A stretch of DNA of 64,000 nucleotides from Uliginosibacterium flavum (lineage in GTDB: Bacteria; Pseudomonadota; Gammaproteobacteria; Burkholderiales; Rhodocyclaceae), in assembly GCF_040566545.1 (NCBI RefSeq), contig NZ_JBEWZI010000001.1:332650-396649 (forward strand), written 5' to 3'. Shown here one piece after another: positions 18,866 to 26,769 of the stretch. The notes beneath the pieces are model-generated. The model saw only the letters and a program-made list of their open reading frames with translations. It made no database searches and was not told the origin of the DNA. The position numbers were made by a program, and so were the translations under genes. Every line of letters starts with the position of its first letter. The first letter of the stretch is position 1.

Positions 18866-19390
18866 TCAATGCTGATGCGCAGGCACCGCATCCACCGGCG
18901 TCAGTAACAGCTGAGCTGCCGGAAAAGCCGGGCGATCCTTGCCGTCCTGAATCGCCGCCCAATCGTTCTCGCCTTTTTCGCAGCGCTGCAGCACGCGGAT
19001 GTACTGCTTGCCCGCCTGCGCCGGCAGCGTCGTACGCACGACAAACTCGTCGTACTCCGCATCCAGCAGGCGGCCGCCGCTCCAGGTAAATTCGGCGGCG
19101 CGTTCCGTCACCGGCTTGCCATGCGAGTCGTAAGGCTGGGCCAGTTTTTCCGTGCGGATGGACAGCCCCCAACCCGGCTTGGGCATGGGCTTGGCGCCGA
19201 CGAATCCGGCGGGCAAAAAGACCGTGACACTGGTCGTCGGCGCCCCCTCACAGCCATGTCCCACGCGGAAAACAGCCTTGTAATTGCTGCCCACAGCGGC
19301 AGATTGCTGTTCAAGGGTGACATGTGCCTGCGCGGCAGGCAGGCTGCCGGCAAGCAGGGCCTGCAGCGCGAACTTCATTTTTGTATTCAT
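18866..19390 (-). CDS. YcnI-like (DUF1775) copper-binding exported protein
   Basis: 174 aa. Signal peptide 1-22 ending AQA|H, so the mature protein begins with His, followed by VTLEQQSAAVGSNYKAVFRVGHGCEGAPTTSV, the typical YcnI block in which the N-terminal His and a Trp bind copper. No C-terminal membrane anchor is present, unlike Bacillus YcnI. It ends AHQH. GGAGAG precedes the ATG at 19390 by 4-5 nt. It is middle gene of the copper operon. It likely passes copper in the periplasm together with PCu(A)C; the exact role is inferred from family and context. Confidence 0.88.
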   Translation of the reverse strand: MNTKMKFALQALLAGSLPAAQAHVTLEQQSAAVGSNYKAVFRVGHGCEGAPTTSVTVFLPAGFVGAKPMPKPGWGLSIRTEKLAQPYDSHGKPVTERAAEFTWSGGRLLDAEYDEFVVRTTLPAQAGKQYIRVLQRCEKGENDWAAIQDGKDRPAFPAAQLLLTPVDAVPAHQH

Positions 19391-19470
19391 TCTTCTCTCC
19401 ATTGCGGCCACGAACGGCCAGAGGCATTCCGCACCCGCAGGGCGAAATGCACAGCGCTTGTTGAATCAGC

Positions 19471-19854
19471 TCAAACGGAGAAAAGGGGCGGCGCGCGCGA
19501 GATATACGCCGGCCAGCCCGGCGCAGGCAGCGCAGCAAGAACTGGCAGAGAGGCCTGAACATGCTCCATCCCGGAGAGCAGCGCAGGCTGGGCATCTACC
19601 GACGGCGTCAGCGCAAAGTGAGCACCCGCAAGGCAGAGCGGGCAGCTTGCTTGCAAAGCCTTGACTGGCGCGTCTTTCCCGGGAGTATCAAACTTGACGA
19701 AGACACTTCGCACGCCCATCGTCGAACACACTTCCATGCGCACGCCGGCCTGCATCGGCAAGGCCATCCACACAGGCATCAAGGCATGAAAGATCACCGC
19801 CAGAATGGCGAGAACAAGGATACGAGGCGAAGCGGCAGAAACGCGGATGTGCAT
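19471..19854 (-). CDS. DUF2946 family protein (copper-associated)
   Basis: 127 aa beginning MHIRVSAASPRILVLAILAVIFHALMPVWMA, an uncleaved anchor or signal peptide. It has a Cys pair CPLC in LQASCPLCLAGAH and another Cys at MEVCSTMG. DUF2946 proteins often lie in copper-resistance or cofactor-supply operons, and this one is the first gene of the DUF2946-ycnI-PCuAC set (gap 80 nt). Function is not established. The ATG at 19854 is chosen because the upstream frame extension has no ribosome-binding site and would bury the hydrophobic N-terminus. Confidence 0.8.
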   Translation of the reverse strand: MHIRVSAASPRILVLAILAVIFHALMPVWMALPMQAGVRMEVCSTMGVRSVFVKFDTPGKDAPVKALQASCPLCLAGAHFALTPSVDAQPALLSGMEHVQASLPVLAALPAPGWPAYISRAPPLFSV

Positions 19855-20041
19855 GCTGGGCGGGATTATGCCTGAGCAGGCCGGAGCATAAACCCGCTTT
19901 GCAATACAGGTTTTAATGCCAATCCACAGCCATGCCCTGCGCAGCATCGAATCGAAAGCCCGCTCCTACGGGAATATCAGCACCCCCACCCCCATCCCCT
20001 GCCCTTATGCTTGCAGCACAAGTCCAATAACGGAGCCCGCC

Positions 20042-21520
20042 ATGTTCGAATCCGCCGAAGTCGGTCACGCCATCGACAAGAAAACCTTCCGTGCCGCCGA
20101 AGAAGCCCTGCGTGGCGAACTGCTGCTGGCGCAGAACGCGCTGCGCGAGCAAAGCAAATTCCCGGTGGTGCTGCTGATTTCTGGCGTCGACGGCGCCGGC
20201 AAGGGCGAAACCATCGCCCAGCTCTACGAATGGATGGACCCGCGTTTTCTCAGCACCTTCGCCTTCTCCGCCCCAAGCGACGAAGAACGCGAGCGCCCCT
20301 TCATGTGGCGCTACTGGCGGGCGCTGCCGCCCAAGGGCCGCATCGGCATCTTCTCCGGCTCCTGGTATTCGATCCCGATTGCCGAGCGCATCACCCGCAA
20401 GCTCTCACGCGGCGGGCTGGACAACCGCCTGGACCAGATCAACCACTTCGAATCCATGCTCGTGAATGAAGGTGCGCTGGTCCTCAAATTCTGGTTCCAC
20501 CTCTCGCGCGAGGGCCAGAAAGTCCGCCTGAAGACGCTCGAAAGAAATCCGCGCACCGCCTGGCGCGTCACCAAGCTGTCCTGGGCGCGCACCAAGACTT
20601 ATGACGAACTGCAGGACGTGGCCGGTCACGTGCTGCGCGTCACCAACACCGCCGCCGCGCCCTGGATCATCGTCGACGGCACCGACGACAATTACCGCAA
20701 CCTGCGCGTCGGCCGTGCCCTGCTCGATGCACTCAAGGCGCATCTGGCCGACAGCCATCAGCCGCCCGTGGCACCACCCGCCCCGCTGATCACCAGCATC
20801 GATGATCGCAACGTGCTGACTGCGCTGGATTTGTCGCAAGTGCTGCCGGACAAGAAATACCAGCTCGAACTCGCCAAATGGCAAGGCAAGCTTTCCGAAC
20901 TCTCACGCCACAAGAAATTCGCCGGCCGCTCGCTGGTACTCGCCTTCGAAGGCATGGACGCCGCCGGCAAAGGCAGCAGCATCCGCCGCATCACCGCCGC
21001 GCTCGACCCGCGCCAGTTCCAGATCATCCCGATCGCCGCGCCCACCGACGAAGAGCGCGCCCAGCCCTATCTGTGGCGATTCTGGCGGCACATCCCGCGC
21101 CAGGGCCGGGTCAGCATCTTCGACCGCTCCTGGTACGGCCGCGTGCTGGTCGAGCGCATCGAAGGCTACTGCAGCGAAGCCGACTGGCTGCGCGCCTACG
21201 CCGAGATCAACGACTTCGAGCACGAACTGGTCGAAGCTGGCGCCATCGTCCTGAAATTCTGGCTGCAGATCGACAAGGCCGAGCAGATGCGCCGCTTCAA
21301 GGAACGCGAAGCCATCGAACACAAGCGCTTCAAGATCACCCCCGATGACTGGCGCAACCGCAAGAAATGGAACGCCTACCAGCAAGCCGCCGTCGACCTC
21401 ATCGACCGCACCAGCACCGGCAAAGCCCCGTGGATCGTGGTCGAAGCCAATGACAAGAACTTCGCGCGGGTGAAGATTTTGAAGGCGATTTGCGGGGCGC
21501 TGGAGAAGGCGCTGGGGTGA
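20042..21520 (+). CDS. pap: Polyphosphate:AMP phosphotransferase (two-domain PPK2)
   Basis: 492 aa made of two tandem PPK2 domains. Domain 1, about 10-240: LLISGVDGAGKGETI (Walker A), with the Walker B and lid region weaker. Domain 2, about 270-490: LAFEGMDAAGKGSSIRR (Walker A), SIFDRSWYGRVLVERIEGY (Walker B) and the lid ERDKxx-like FKEREAIEHKRFKI. Fused two-domain PPK2 (class II) enzymes transfer phosphate from polyphosphate to AMP, making ADP. In domain 1 the equivalent of DRSWYGR is SGSWYSI, which lacks the Asp and Arg, so domain 2 is expected to be the active one, as in the family. CGGAG lies 7 nt before the ATG. It is a monocistronic gene. Confidence 0.92.
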   Translation: MFESAEVGHAIDKKTFRAAEEALRGELLLAQNALREQSKFPVVLLISGVDGAGKGETIAQLYEWMDPRFLSTFAFSAPSDEERERPFMWRYWRALPPKGRIGIFSGSWYSIPIAERITRKLSRGGLDNRLDQINHFESMLVNEGALVLKFWFHLSREGQKVRLKTLERNPRTAWRVTKLSWARTKTYDELQDVAGHVLRVTNTAAAPWIIVDGTDDNYRNLRVGRALLDALKAHLADSHQPPVAPPAPLITSIDDRNVLTALDLSQVLPDKKYQLELAKWQGKLSELSRHKKFAGRSLVLAFEGMDAAGKGSSIRRITAALDPRQFQIIPIAAPTDEERAQPYLWRFWRHIPRQGRVSIFDRSWYGRVLVERIEGYCSEADWLRAYAEINDFEHELVEAGAIVLKFWLQIDKAEQMRRFKEREAIEHKRFKITPDDWRNRKKWNAYQQAAVDLIDRTSTGKAPWIVVEANDKNFARVKILKAICGALEKALG

Positions 21521-21524
21521 ATGT

Positions 21525-21634
21525 GTAAGGTGCGCATTGCGCACCATTCCGTCGCCGCGATCATCGCAGGAACCGGATCAGGTGTGCCGGTGCGCGGACG
21601 TTGTACCGATCCGCGTGCGCGGTGCGCACCCTAC
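21525..21634. repeat. GGTGCGCA hairpin repeat
   Basis: 21525-21545 is an AAGGTGCGCATTGCGCACC hairpin just after the PPK2 stop, and 21621-21634 is GGTGCGCACCCTAC, an inverted partner of the GTAAGGTGCGCA end. It may serve as a terminator, but it has no T-run. Confidence 0.6.
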
Positions 21635-21682
21635 CGGGTTACTCCGGGTTAAGGCCTCAGTTTCTTATGTGTCAGGAAAATC

Positions 21683-22321
21683 ATGCTTCTCTACAAATAC
21701 AGAACATTTGAGCAACTTGAATTCCTGCTCGATATCATTGTTTCTGAACGCCTATATTGCTCAAGCTATAGCAACCTCAATGATCCGTTTGAAGGCATGC
21801 TCTTTCATATGAAAAGGGGATTTATTTCTTTCAGGGGGAACTTCCATCCAGCCTCACAAAAATCCGTCAGGGCCGTTTCCCCAGTCAAAGATGCTTTTAT
21901 TCTGAAAGACGAACCAAGAGTATGCAGCCTTTCTTCGGATCCAACAGACGTTAAGCTTTGGTCCTTTTATGCTGCAGGTCACACCGGCGTAACCGTCGAA
22001 ATTGATTTCGATAACATTACCGACGCTTTAAAGGTTGAATATGAAGACACCCTTCCAGATTATTCGGAGTCGGGCATTGCGCTTTTGGAGCCAAAAAATG
22101 TTCTTCTTCGCAAAACGAAGGCGTGGGAGTACGAAAGCGAGTACAGGATCATAAATGACGTTGCGTATTACCCGATTTCGGGCAGAGTAAAACGCGTTCT
22201 AATTGGTCATAAAGCATCGGAAGATCGATATTGTCTTCTGAAAAAACTCCTCCCTTCACACATACAATTGGTTCGAACTCGACTGGACTACGAAAGAGTT
22301 TCTATCGTCGAAAAGCGGTAA
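21683..22321 (+). CDS. DUF2971 family protein
   Basis: 212 aa. The start MLLYKYRTFEQLEFLLDIIVSERLYCSSYSNLNDPFEG is typical of DUF2971 (short basic K-Y-R, then F-x3-NDPFE). Later blocks also fit: RVCSLSSDPTDVKLWSFYAAGHTGVTVEID, and LLRKTKAWEYESEYRII. The molecular function is unknown; such genes are often found singly in mobile or defence-rich regions. The gene is clearly more AT-rich than its surroundings, which suggests horizontal transfer. AGGAAAA precedes the ATG. Confidence 0.85.
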   Translation: MLLYKYRTFEQLEFLLDIIVSERLYCSSYSNLNDPFEGMLFHMKRGFISFRGNFHPASQKSVRAVSPVKDAFILKDEPRVCSLSSDPTDVKLWSFYAAGHTGVTVEIDFDNITDALKVEYEDTLPDYSESGIALLEPKNVLLRKTKAWEYESEYRIINDVAYYPISGRVKRVLIGHKASEDRYCLLKKLLPSHIQLVRTRLDYERVSIVEKR

Positions 22322-22460
22322 GCTGAATAGTTTTCGTAGCTGAATACAAGGCAGCTCATTGACCCGCGCGGTCCAAACATCCAATCCGGGACGATGTTGT
22401 CATCCGCACCATTCCGCGCGGCTTACGCCTACGGCTAACCCGCCCTTGAAACCCGACCTG

Positions 22461-22540
22461 CCCGAAGACCCGCACCCCATTTTCCTCTACGACACCCCAT
22501 CCCGCAGAGCCTTGCTGCAGGCGGCTCTTCAGGTAGGCAT
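22461..22540. repeat. Dispersed GAAGAGCC palindrome
   Basis: CCCGAAGACCCGCACCCC, CAGAGCCTTGCTGCAGGCGGCTCTTCAGGTAGGCATG. It lies at the 3' end of the SIR2-like gene. The remaining sequence back to 22322 contains GC-rich short hairpins (CGCGCGGCTTACGCCTACGG) and no gene. Confidence 0.7.
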
Positions 22541-22557
22541 GTAAGCAGCGCTAAGAA

Positions 22558-23406
22558 TCAGCACACAGCCGCGTCAGGCTCTTTCATCAAGGCCTGAAAG
22601 CTTTCTTCGATCAGCATGATGTTGTGGCGCTTGCAGAACTTGATTTCCTTGCGCGTCGGCTCGGGCAAAAACGCCCATCCACCTTCGGGGGCTGCGCCGG
22701 CGATCAGGTCACTCATCACCATGCGTTCGGTATCACGATCAAGGCGCATGCCGATGAAGAGGTAGCGCTTGTTCAGGCGCAGAGTCTTGACGAAAGGTGG
22801 AACGGCCAGGCCGCCCATCAATTCGGTGATGTAGTCGACGTAGTCAGCGTCCGAGGCGATATAACTGGGCTGCGGTAGCGGTGAGCCGAGTGGCTTGAAC
22901 AGTACGGGCAAGGCTTCGGTGGCGTCCTCGGGCTGAATCGGGGTGTAGCGCTGGCCGTCGCTCTGGTACAGGTTGAAGCGATACAGCAGTCCGCTCATGC
23001 GGGCGCAGCCTTGCACCAGGTAATGCGGGATTCCTGCGTAACTGTCGAGCAGCTGGGTGTCCCGGTTGATGTCGATCACATAGCGCGGGCTGATGTGCTT
23101 GATCCAGTCGTGCAACGCGGAGCGCGTCCAGGGCGTCTCGCCGTAGGTTTTGGTCAGGAAGTTGCTGATGCTGGCACGCCCGCGTTTGAGCTCGATATTC
23201 ATCGCGGCGCGTGCGAATTCGTACATCAGCTTCTGCGCCATCGGTTTGCCATCATTCAAGCCGTAGATCAGCTCGTCGCTGGTGGCGGGCATGCGCGCCA
23301 GCGTTGGCGGAGACACGACATCGGCCAGTACCTCGGCTCCAAGACAAGGCACGACGGAGCCGTCCTTCAGGCCGGCAATGATCTCTGAGAGTAGCGCTGA
23401 ATCCAT
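22558..23406 (-). CDS. SIR2-like domain protein
   Basis: 282 aa, no signal peptide. The N-terminal block ALLSEIIAGLKDGSVVPCLGAEVLADV resembles the nucleotide-binding start of SIR2-like (SIR2_2 type) proteins, with VPCLGA in place of the Gly-rich loop. The middle has a conserved-looking YVIDINRDTQLLDSYAGIPHYLVQGCARM (the D-T-N/D-x-L-L element) and the C-terminus LRLNKRYLFIGMRLDRDTERMVM. Such proteins may be NAD-binding deacylases or NADases; some are associated with nitrogen fixation regions and others with defence. No partner gene is adjacent, so the role is open. AGGAAA precedes the ATG by 6 nt. Confidence 0.65.
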   Translation of the reverse strand: MDSALLSEIIAGLKDGSVVPCLGAEVLADVVSPPTLARMPATSDELIYGLNDGKPMAQKLMYEFARAAMNIELKRGRASISNFLTKTYGETPWTRSALHDWIKHISPRYVIDINRDTQLLDSYAGIPHYLVQGCARMSGLLYRFNLYQSDGQRYTPIQPEDATEALPVLFKPLGSPLPQPSYIASDADYVDYITELMGGLAVPPFVKTLRLNKRYLFIGMRLDRDTERMVMSDLIAGAAPEGGWAFLPEPTRKEIKFCKRHNIMLIEESFQALMKEPDAAVC

Positions 23407-23773
23407 GGCGGTTTCCTGTCACAAAGTGGGTCATGAAGCACTCCACGCAAGATCCAGGCCCTGAACGACGGATGCGATCCGTGACCAGAAAATCATTCAG
23501 GCGCAATGCGTTCGTAATGCGCCGAATGAAACATTGTCGCAATGCCACCCGATCCGGCAGTCCCGTTCAGGCAGGCCTTTGGCATCAAACTTCCGTCGTT
23601 CCCGCGAAGGCTGTTGATCCTTACGGTACGACGCCAATCCAGCAGAATGCGCAGCGTCTATTGGCCGCCTACGAGACCGCCCACGACCTACCCGAAGAGC
23701 GGCTCCCCGCGTGCCTTTGCAGACACCTCCCTGAAGAGCCTTGCTGCATGCAGCTCTTCGGGCACGTGGTAAC
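23407..23773. other. Intergenic region, 367 bp, with dispersed palindrome at 23691-23766
   Basis: Carries the upstream region of the SIR2-like gene and, at 23691-23766, a copy of the dispersed palindrome (CCCGAAGAGCGGCTC ... CCTGAAGAGCCTTGCTGCAT, GCAGCTCTTCGGGCACG). Open frames in both directions here look like chance products of GC-rich sequence. No promoter or RNA is recognised. Confidence 0.5.
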
Positions 23774-23965
23774 TCAGGCTGGATCGAAGCCTGCGTCGGA
23801 CAGGCGCGCCACGACCGCATCCCGCGACTGGCTGGTTTCGACCTTGACGTGCTTTGTCGCGACGTCAATCTCGACTTGGGCGCTGGCGTCCAGCTCGCCA
23901 AGGATACGGGTGATGGTCCTGGCACAGCCGCCGCAGCTGATGCCCGGCACGGTGAATTCATACAT
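23774..23965 (-). CDS. Heavy-metal-associated (HMA) domain protein, CopZ-like chaperone
   Basis: 63 aa, one complete HMA domain: MYEFTVPGISCGGCARTITRIL with the CxxC metal site at residues 11-14, then VEIDVATKHVKVETS and a final LSDAGFDPA. It is a cytosolic Cu(I) chaperone that could hand copper to the CopA encoded at 30.3 kb, or to another P-type ATPase. The ATG at 23965 has GGAGCTC about 6-9 nt upstream (minus strand). Isolated gene between repeats and eutR. Confidence 0.88.
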   Translation of the reverse strand: MYEFTVPGISCGGCARTITRILGELDASAQVEIDVATKHVKVETSQSRDAVVARLSDAGFDPA

Positions 23966-24109
23966 GGTGAGCTCCTTGGGTTGAATGGCGGATCCGGTGT
24001 GCAAAGCGGACCGCTCATGCAGTCGACATGGACGGAGCGGCTTTGAAAACGAAATGAATGATCAGCCTTGCCATGGAGGGAGAGTCAAGCGCGAGTTCAG
24101 CGCCGCGGC

Positions 24110-25081
24110 TCAGTGTTCGGCGAAATTCCGGGCTTCCGACGGCAACTCGCCGAAGAGCTGGCGGTAGTCCTTGGCAAACTGGCTCAGGTGCGTGAAGCCC
24201 CAGGAATAGGCCACGGCCGAGATCGACATGCGGCTGTCGCCCTGCTTGAGCGAGCGTCTTACTTCATTGAGACGCAGGCTGCGGATGAAGGCCAGCGGCG
24301 GCATGCCGGTCACCTCCTCGACGCTGTTCTGCAGGGTGCGGCGACTGACATGCAGATCCCGGCACAGATCCGGAATCGACGGCGCCTCGCCCGGCTGGGC
24401 AAGCACCTGCTCACGGACGCGGCTGACAATCTGCTGGCGCGAAGAGACACAGCGGCGAGCGGCAGGCGGACTGGTACGGCCTTGCTGCAGCACTTCCACC
24501 AGCACATCGAAAACCCGCAGCTGCAAGGTGGCCGGATCATCACCGGCCAGTTCGGCATCCGACAGGATATTGCTCAACGCTGCGCACAGGCGATGCTTGC
24601 GGGCCGGGACGAGGGAGATCACGTCGCGTTGCAGCAGCACACGATCGAGATCCAGGCGCGTCGTATCTTCCAGGTATTCGGCAAAGGCCAGGCGATCCAC
24701 AACGATGCCGTAAAGGTCGAAGTCCGGCGCAGTCATCAGGTCAAACTCGACGCCGCCATCGCGTACGCACACGGCATCGGCGGCGAGCGGCTTGCTGCCC
24801 ATCCACATCATGCCGTCTTCGGCTGCCGGGATGCCGAACCACACCGATTCGCGCCAGGCCGCGCAGGTCTGACGCAATTGGCGGTTGGCGCGCTCGACGA
24901 AGATCTGCGTCTTCGGCAGCCATAACTCCATGACTTCGCCTTCAAAGACGCCAGCCGAGAGCTGATCGTAGCGCTGATCCCACTGCGAGAGATTGAGCGC
25001 ATGTTCATCCGCATCCCGCGCACGACTCACGCGGCGCAGACAGGAAGCGTCTGGCTCCCGGGGCTCAACAAACTGGTTCAT
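24110..25081 (-). CDS. eutR: AraC-family regulator of ethanolamine use, EutR-like
   Basis: 323 aa. The C-terminal about 100 residues form a two-helix-turn-helix AraC domain: IPDLCRDLHVSRRTLQNSVEEVTGMPPLAFIRSLRLNEVRR and ISAVAYSWGFTHLSQFAKDYRQLFGELPS. The N-terminal 200 residues are a ligand-sensing domain of the EutR sort (FEGEVMELWLPKTQIFVERANRQLRQ). It is divergent from eat-eutB-eutC, and tandem direct repeats at 25265-25303 look like its operator. EutR proteins activate eut genes when ethanolamine and cobalamin are both bound; this is by homology. Confidence 0.85.
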   Translation of the reverse strand: MNQFVEPREPDASCLRRVSRARDADEHALNLSQWDQRYDQLSAGVFEGEVMELWLPKTQIFVERANRQLRQTCAAWRESVWFGIPAAEDGMMWMGSKPLAADAVCVRDGGVEFDLMTAPDFDLYGIVVDRLAFAEYLEDTTRLDLDRVLLQRDVISLVPARKHRLCAALSNILSDAELAGDDPATLQLRVFDVLVEVLQQGRTSPPAARRCVSSRQQIVSRVREQVLAQPGEAPSIPDLCRDLHVSRRTLQNSVEEVTGMPPLAFIRSLRLNEVRRSLKQGDSRMSISAVAYSWGFTHLSQFAKDYRQLFGELPSEARNFAEH

Positions 25082-25264
25082 GGCAATAGCTGTCCTGACT
25101 CTAATACTTTAGCCATAAGCAAGCAGCGTACCGGGCCCAATCATTGCATGCAGACACCGCAGAGGGCGCTGACACGTTGCCTTGCCTGGGATTGCGACAG
25201 ATTGCGCCCCGGCCTGGTGCAGGCCTGCCTTGAGGCTGTGCGCCGGGCGGGCGCAAACACAGGT

Positions 25265-25303
25265 GTGCCAAATCCTGATATCGACGTGCCAAAACTTGAT
25301 ACC
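25265..25303 (+). promoter_or_regulatory. Tandem direct repeats, probable EutR operator
   Basis: GTGCCAAATCCTGATATC (25265-25282) and GTGCCAAAACTTGATACC (25286-25303) match at 15 of 18 positions and are spaced exactly 21 bp apart, two helical turns. They end 59 bp before the ATG of eat, as expected for class II AraC-family activator sites next to the -35 region. The rest of the 281-bp eutR-eat region shows nothing else clear. Confidence 0.75.
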
Positions 25304-25362
25304 TGTGCAAAGGGCCTTTGACTCACGATGCACTCACCAAACCAACTCAACTGGAGTCAATC

Positions 25363-26751
25363 ATGAGTGGATCAACTCAAACGCCGCACGGGCTGGCGGC
25401 AAGTCTAGGAACCTGGCAGCTGTGGGGCATCGCTGTCGGGCTGGTCATTTCGGGGGAATATTTCGGCTGGAGCTTCGGCTGGGCCACGGCGGGCACGCTG
25501 GGATTCCTTATCACCACCATCGCTGTGGCGCTGATGTACGGCACCTTCATTTTCAGTTTCACCGAACTGACGACCAGCATCCCGCATGCGGGCGGCCCGT
25601 TTGCCTACAGCTACCATGCCTTCGGCCCCACCGGCGGATATCTGGCCGGCATGGCGACCCTGATCGAATTCGTGTTCGCCCCGCCGGCCATTGCGCTGGC
25701 CATCGGCGCCTACCTGAATGTGCAATTCCCCAGCCTCGATCCGAAAATCGCGGCAGTGGGCGCCTACGTGGTGTTCATGGGTCTGAACATCGTCGGCGTA
25801 ACCGTAGCGGCGACCTTCGAGCTCTTCGTTACGGTGCTGGCCATCGTCGAACTGCTGGTATTCATGGGCGTGGTCGCTCCCGGCTTCTCCTTCGCGAATT
25901 TCGCCAAGGGCGGCTGGGCGGGCGCCGACAGCTTCTCGCTGGCATCGATTGCCGGCATCTTCGCGGCCATCCCGTTCGCGATCTGGTTCTTCCTCGCGAT
26001 TGAAGGCGTGGCCATGGCCGCCGAAGAAGTCCGCGACCCGAAGCGCTCCATCCCCATCGCCTATACCGGCGGCATCATCACCCTGGTGGTGCTGGCGATC
26101 GGCGTAATGGTCTTTGCGGGCGGCGCCGGTGACTGGACCAAGCTTGCCAACATCAACGACCCGCTGCCGCAAGCCATGAAGATGATTGTCGGCGAATCCA
26201 GCGGCTGGTTGCACATGCTGGTCTGGCTGGGCCTGTTCGGTCTGGTGGCGTCCTTCCACGGCATCATCCTCGGCTACTCGCGTCAGATCTTCGCCCAGGC
26301 CCGTGCCGGCTACCTGCCGGGCTGGCTCGGTGCTGTGCATCCGAAGTACAAGACTCCGCACCGCGCCATCATCGCGGGCGGCGTGATCGGCATCGCAGCC
26401 ATCTTCAGCGACGAGTTCCTGTCCTTCGGCGGCCAGACCCTGACGGCCAACATCGTGACCATGTCGGTCTTCGGTGCACTACTGATGTACATCCTGAGCA
26501 TGGCCTCGCTGTTCAAGCTGCGTCGCAGCGAGCCGGGCCTGGCGCGTTCCTACAAGGCACCGTTCTTCCCGGTCTTCCCGGCCATCGCGCTGAGCGGCGC
26601 AGTGATTTGCCTGATCACCGTGACCTGGTTCAACCCGCTGCTGGCTGGCGTGTTTGCCGCCATCCTGGCCGTGGGCTACGCCTACTTCCGCGCCACCCAC
26701 GCCCAGCGCGCAGCTTCGCCCATGGCCGCTCTGGCGGTCGAGGCCCAGTAA
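25363..26751 (+). CDS. eat: Ethanolamine permease
   Basis: 462-aa polytopic member of the amino acid-polyamine-organocation family with about 12 membrane segments. Typical blocks: GLVISGEYFGWSFGWATAGTLGFLI (first segment, with the substrate-binding G-rich break), TELTTSIPHAGGPFAYSYHAFGP, and FLAIEGVAMAAEEVRDPKRSIP. The family TIGR-type ethanolamine permease is supported by the direct link to eutB and eutC 18 nt downstream. The ATG at 25363 has GGAG 8 nt upstream; a longer in-frame start at 25318 is less likely. Confidence 0.92.
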   Translation: MSGSTQTPHGLAASLGTWQLWGIAVGLVISGEYFGWSFGWATAGTLGFLITTIAVALMYGTFIFSFTELTTSIPHAGGPFAYSYHAFGPTGGYLAGMATLIEFVFAPPAIALAIGAYLNVQFPSLDPKIAAVGAYVVFMGLNIVGVTVAATFELFVTVLAIVELLVFMGVVAPGFSFANFAKGGWAGADSFSLASIAGIFAAIPFAIWFFLAIEGVAMAAEEVRDPKRSIPIAYTGGIITLVVLAIGVMVFAGGAGDWTKLANINDPLPQAMKMIVGESSGWLHMLVWLGLFGLVASFHGIILGYSRQIFAQARAGYLPGWLGAVHPKYKTPHRAIIAGGVIGIAAIFSDEFLSFGGQTLTANIVTMSVFGALLMYILSMASLFKLRRSEPGLARSYKAPFFPVFPAIALSGAVICLITVTWFNPLLAGVFAAILAVGYAYFRATHAQRAASPMAALAVEAQ

Positions 26752-26769
26752 GCGCGGGAGTCCAGGAAA

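Noticed and set aside
21683..23406. Two-gene defence system (DUF2971 plus SIR2-like)
   Set aside because: The genes are convergent, differ in base composition and are separated by repeats, so they do not form an operon; only a loose association is possible.
22461..23766. tRNA or other structured RNA gene in the palindromes near the SIR2-like gene
   Set aside because: Sequence matches the dispersed repeat family; no cloverleaf or conserved RNA motifs.
23774..25081. Copper chaperone and AraC-type gene as one operon
   Set aside because: Same strand, but the regulator clearly belongs to eut by homology and by its divergent target, and there is a 144-bp gap between them.
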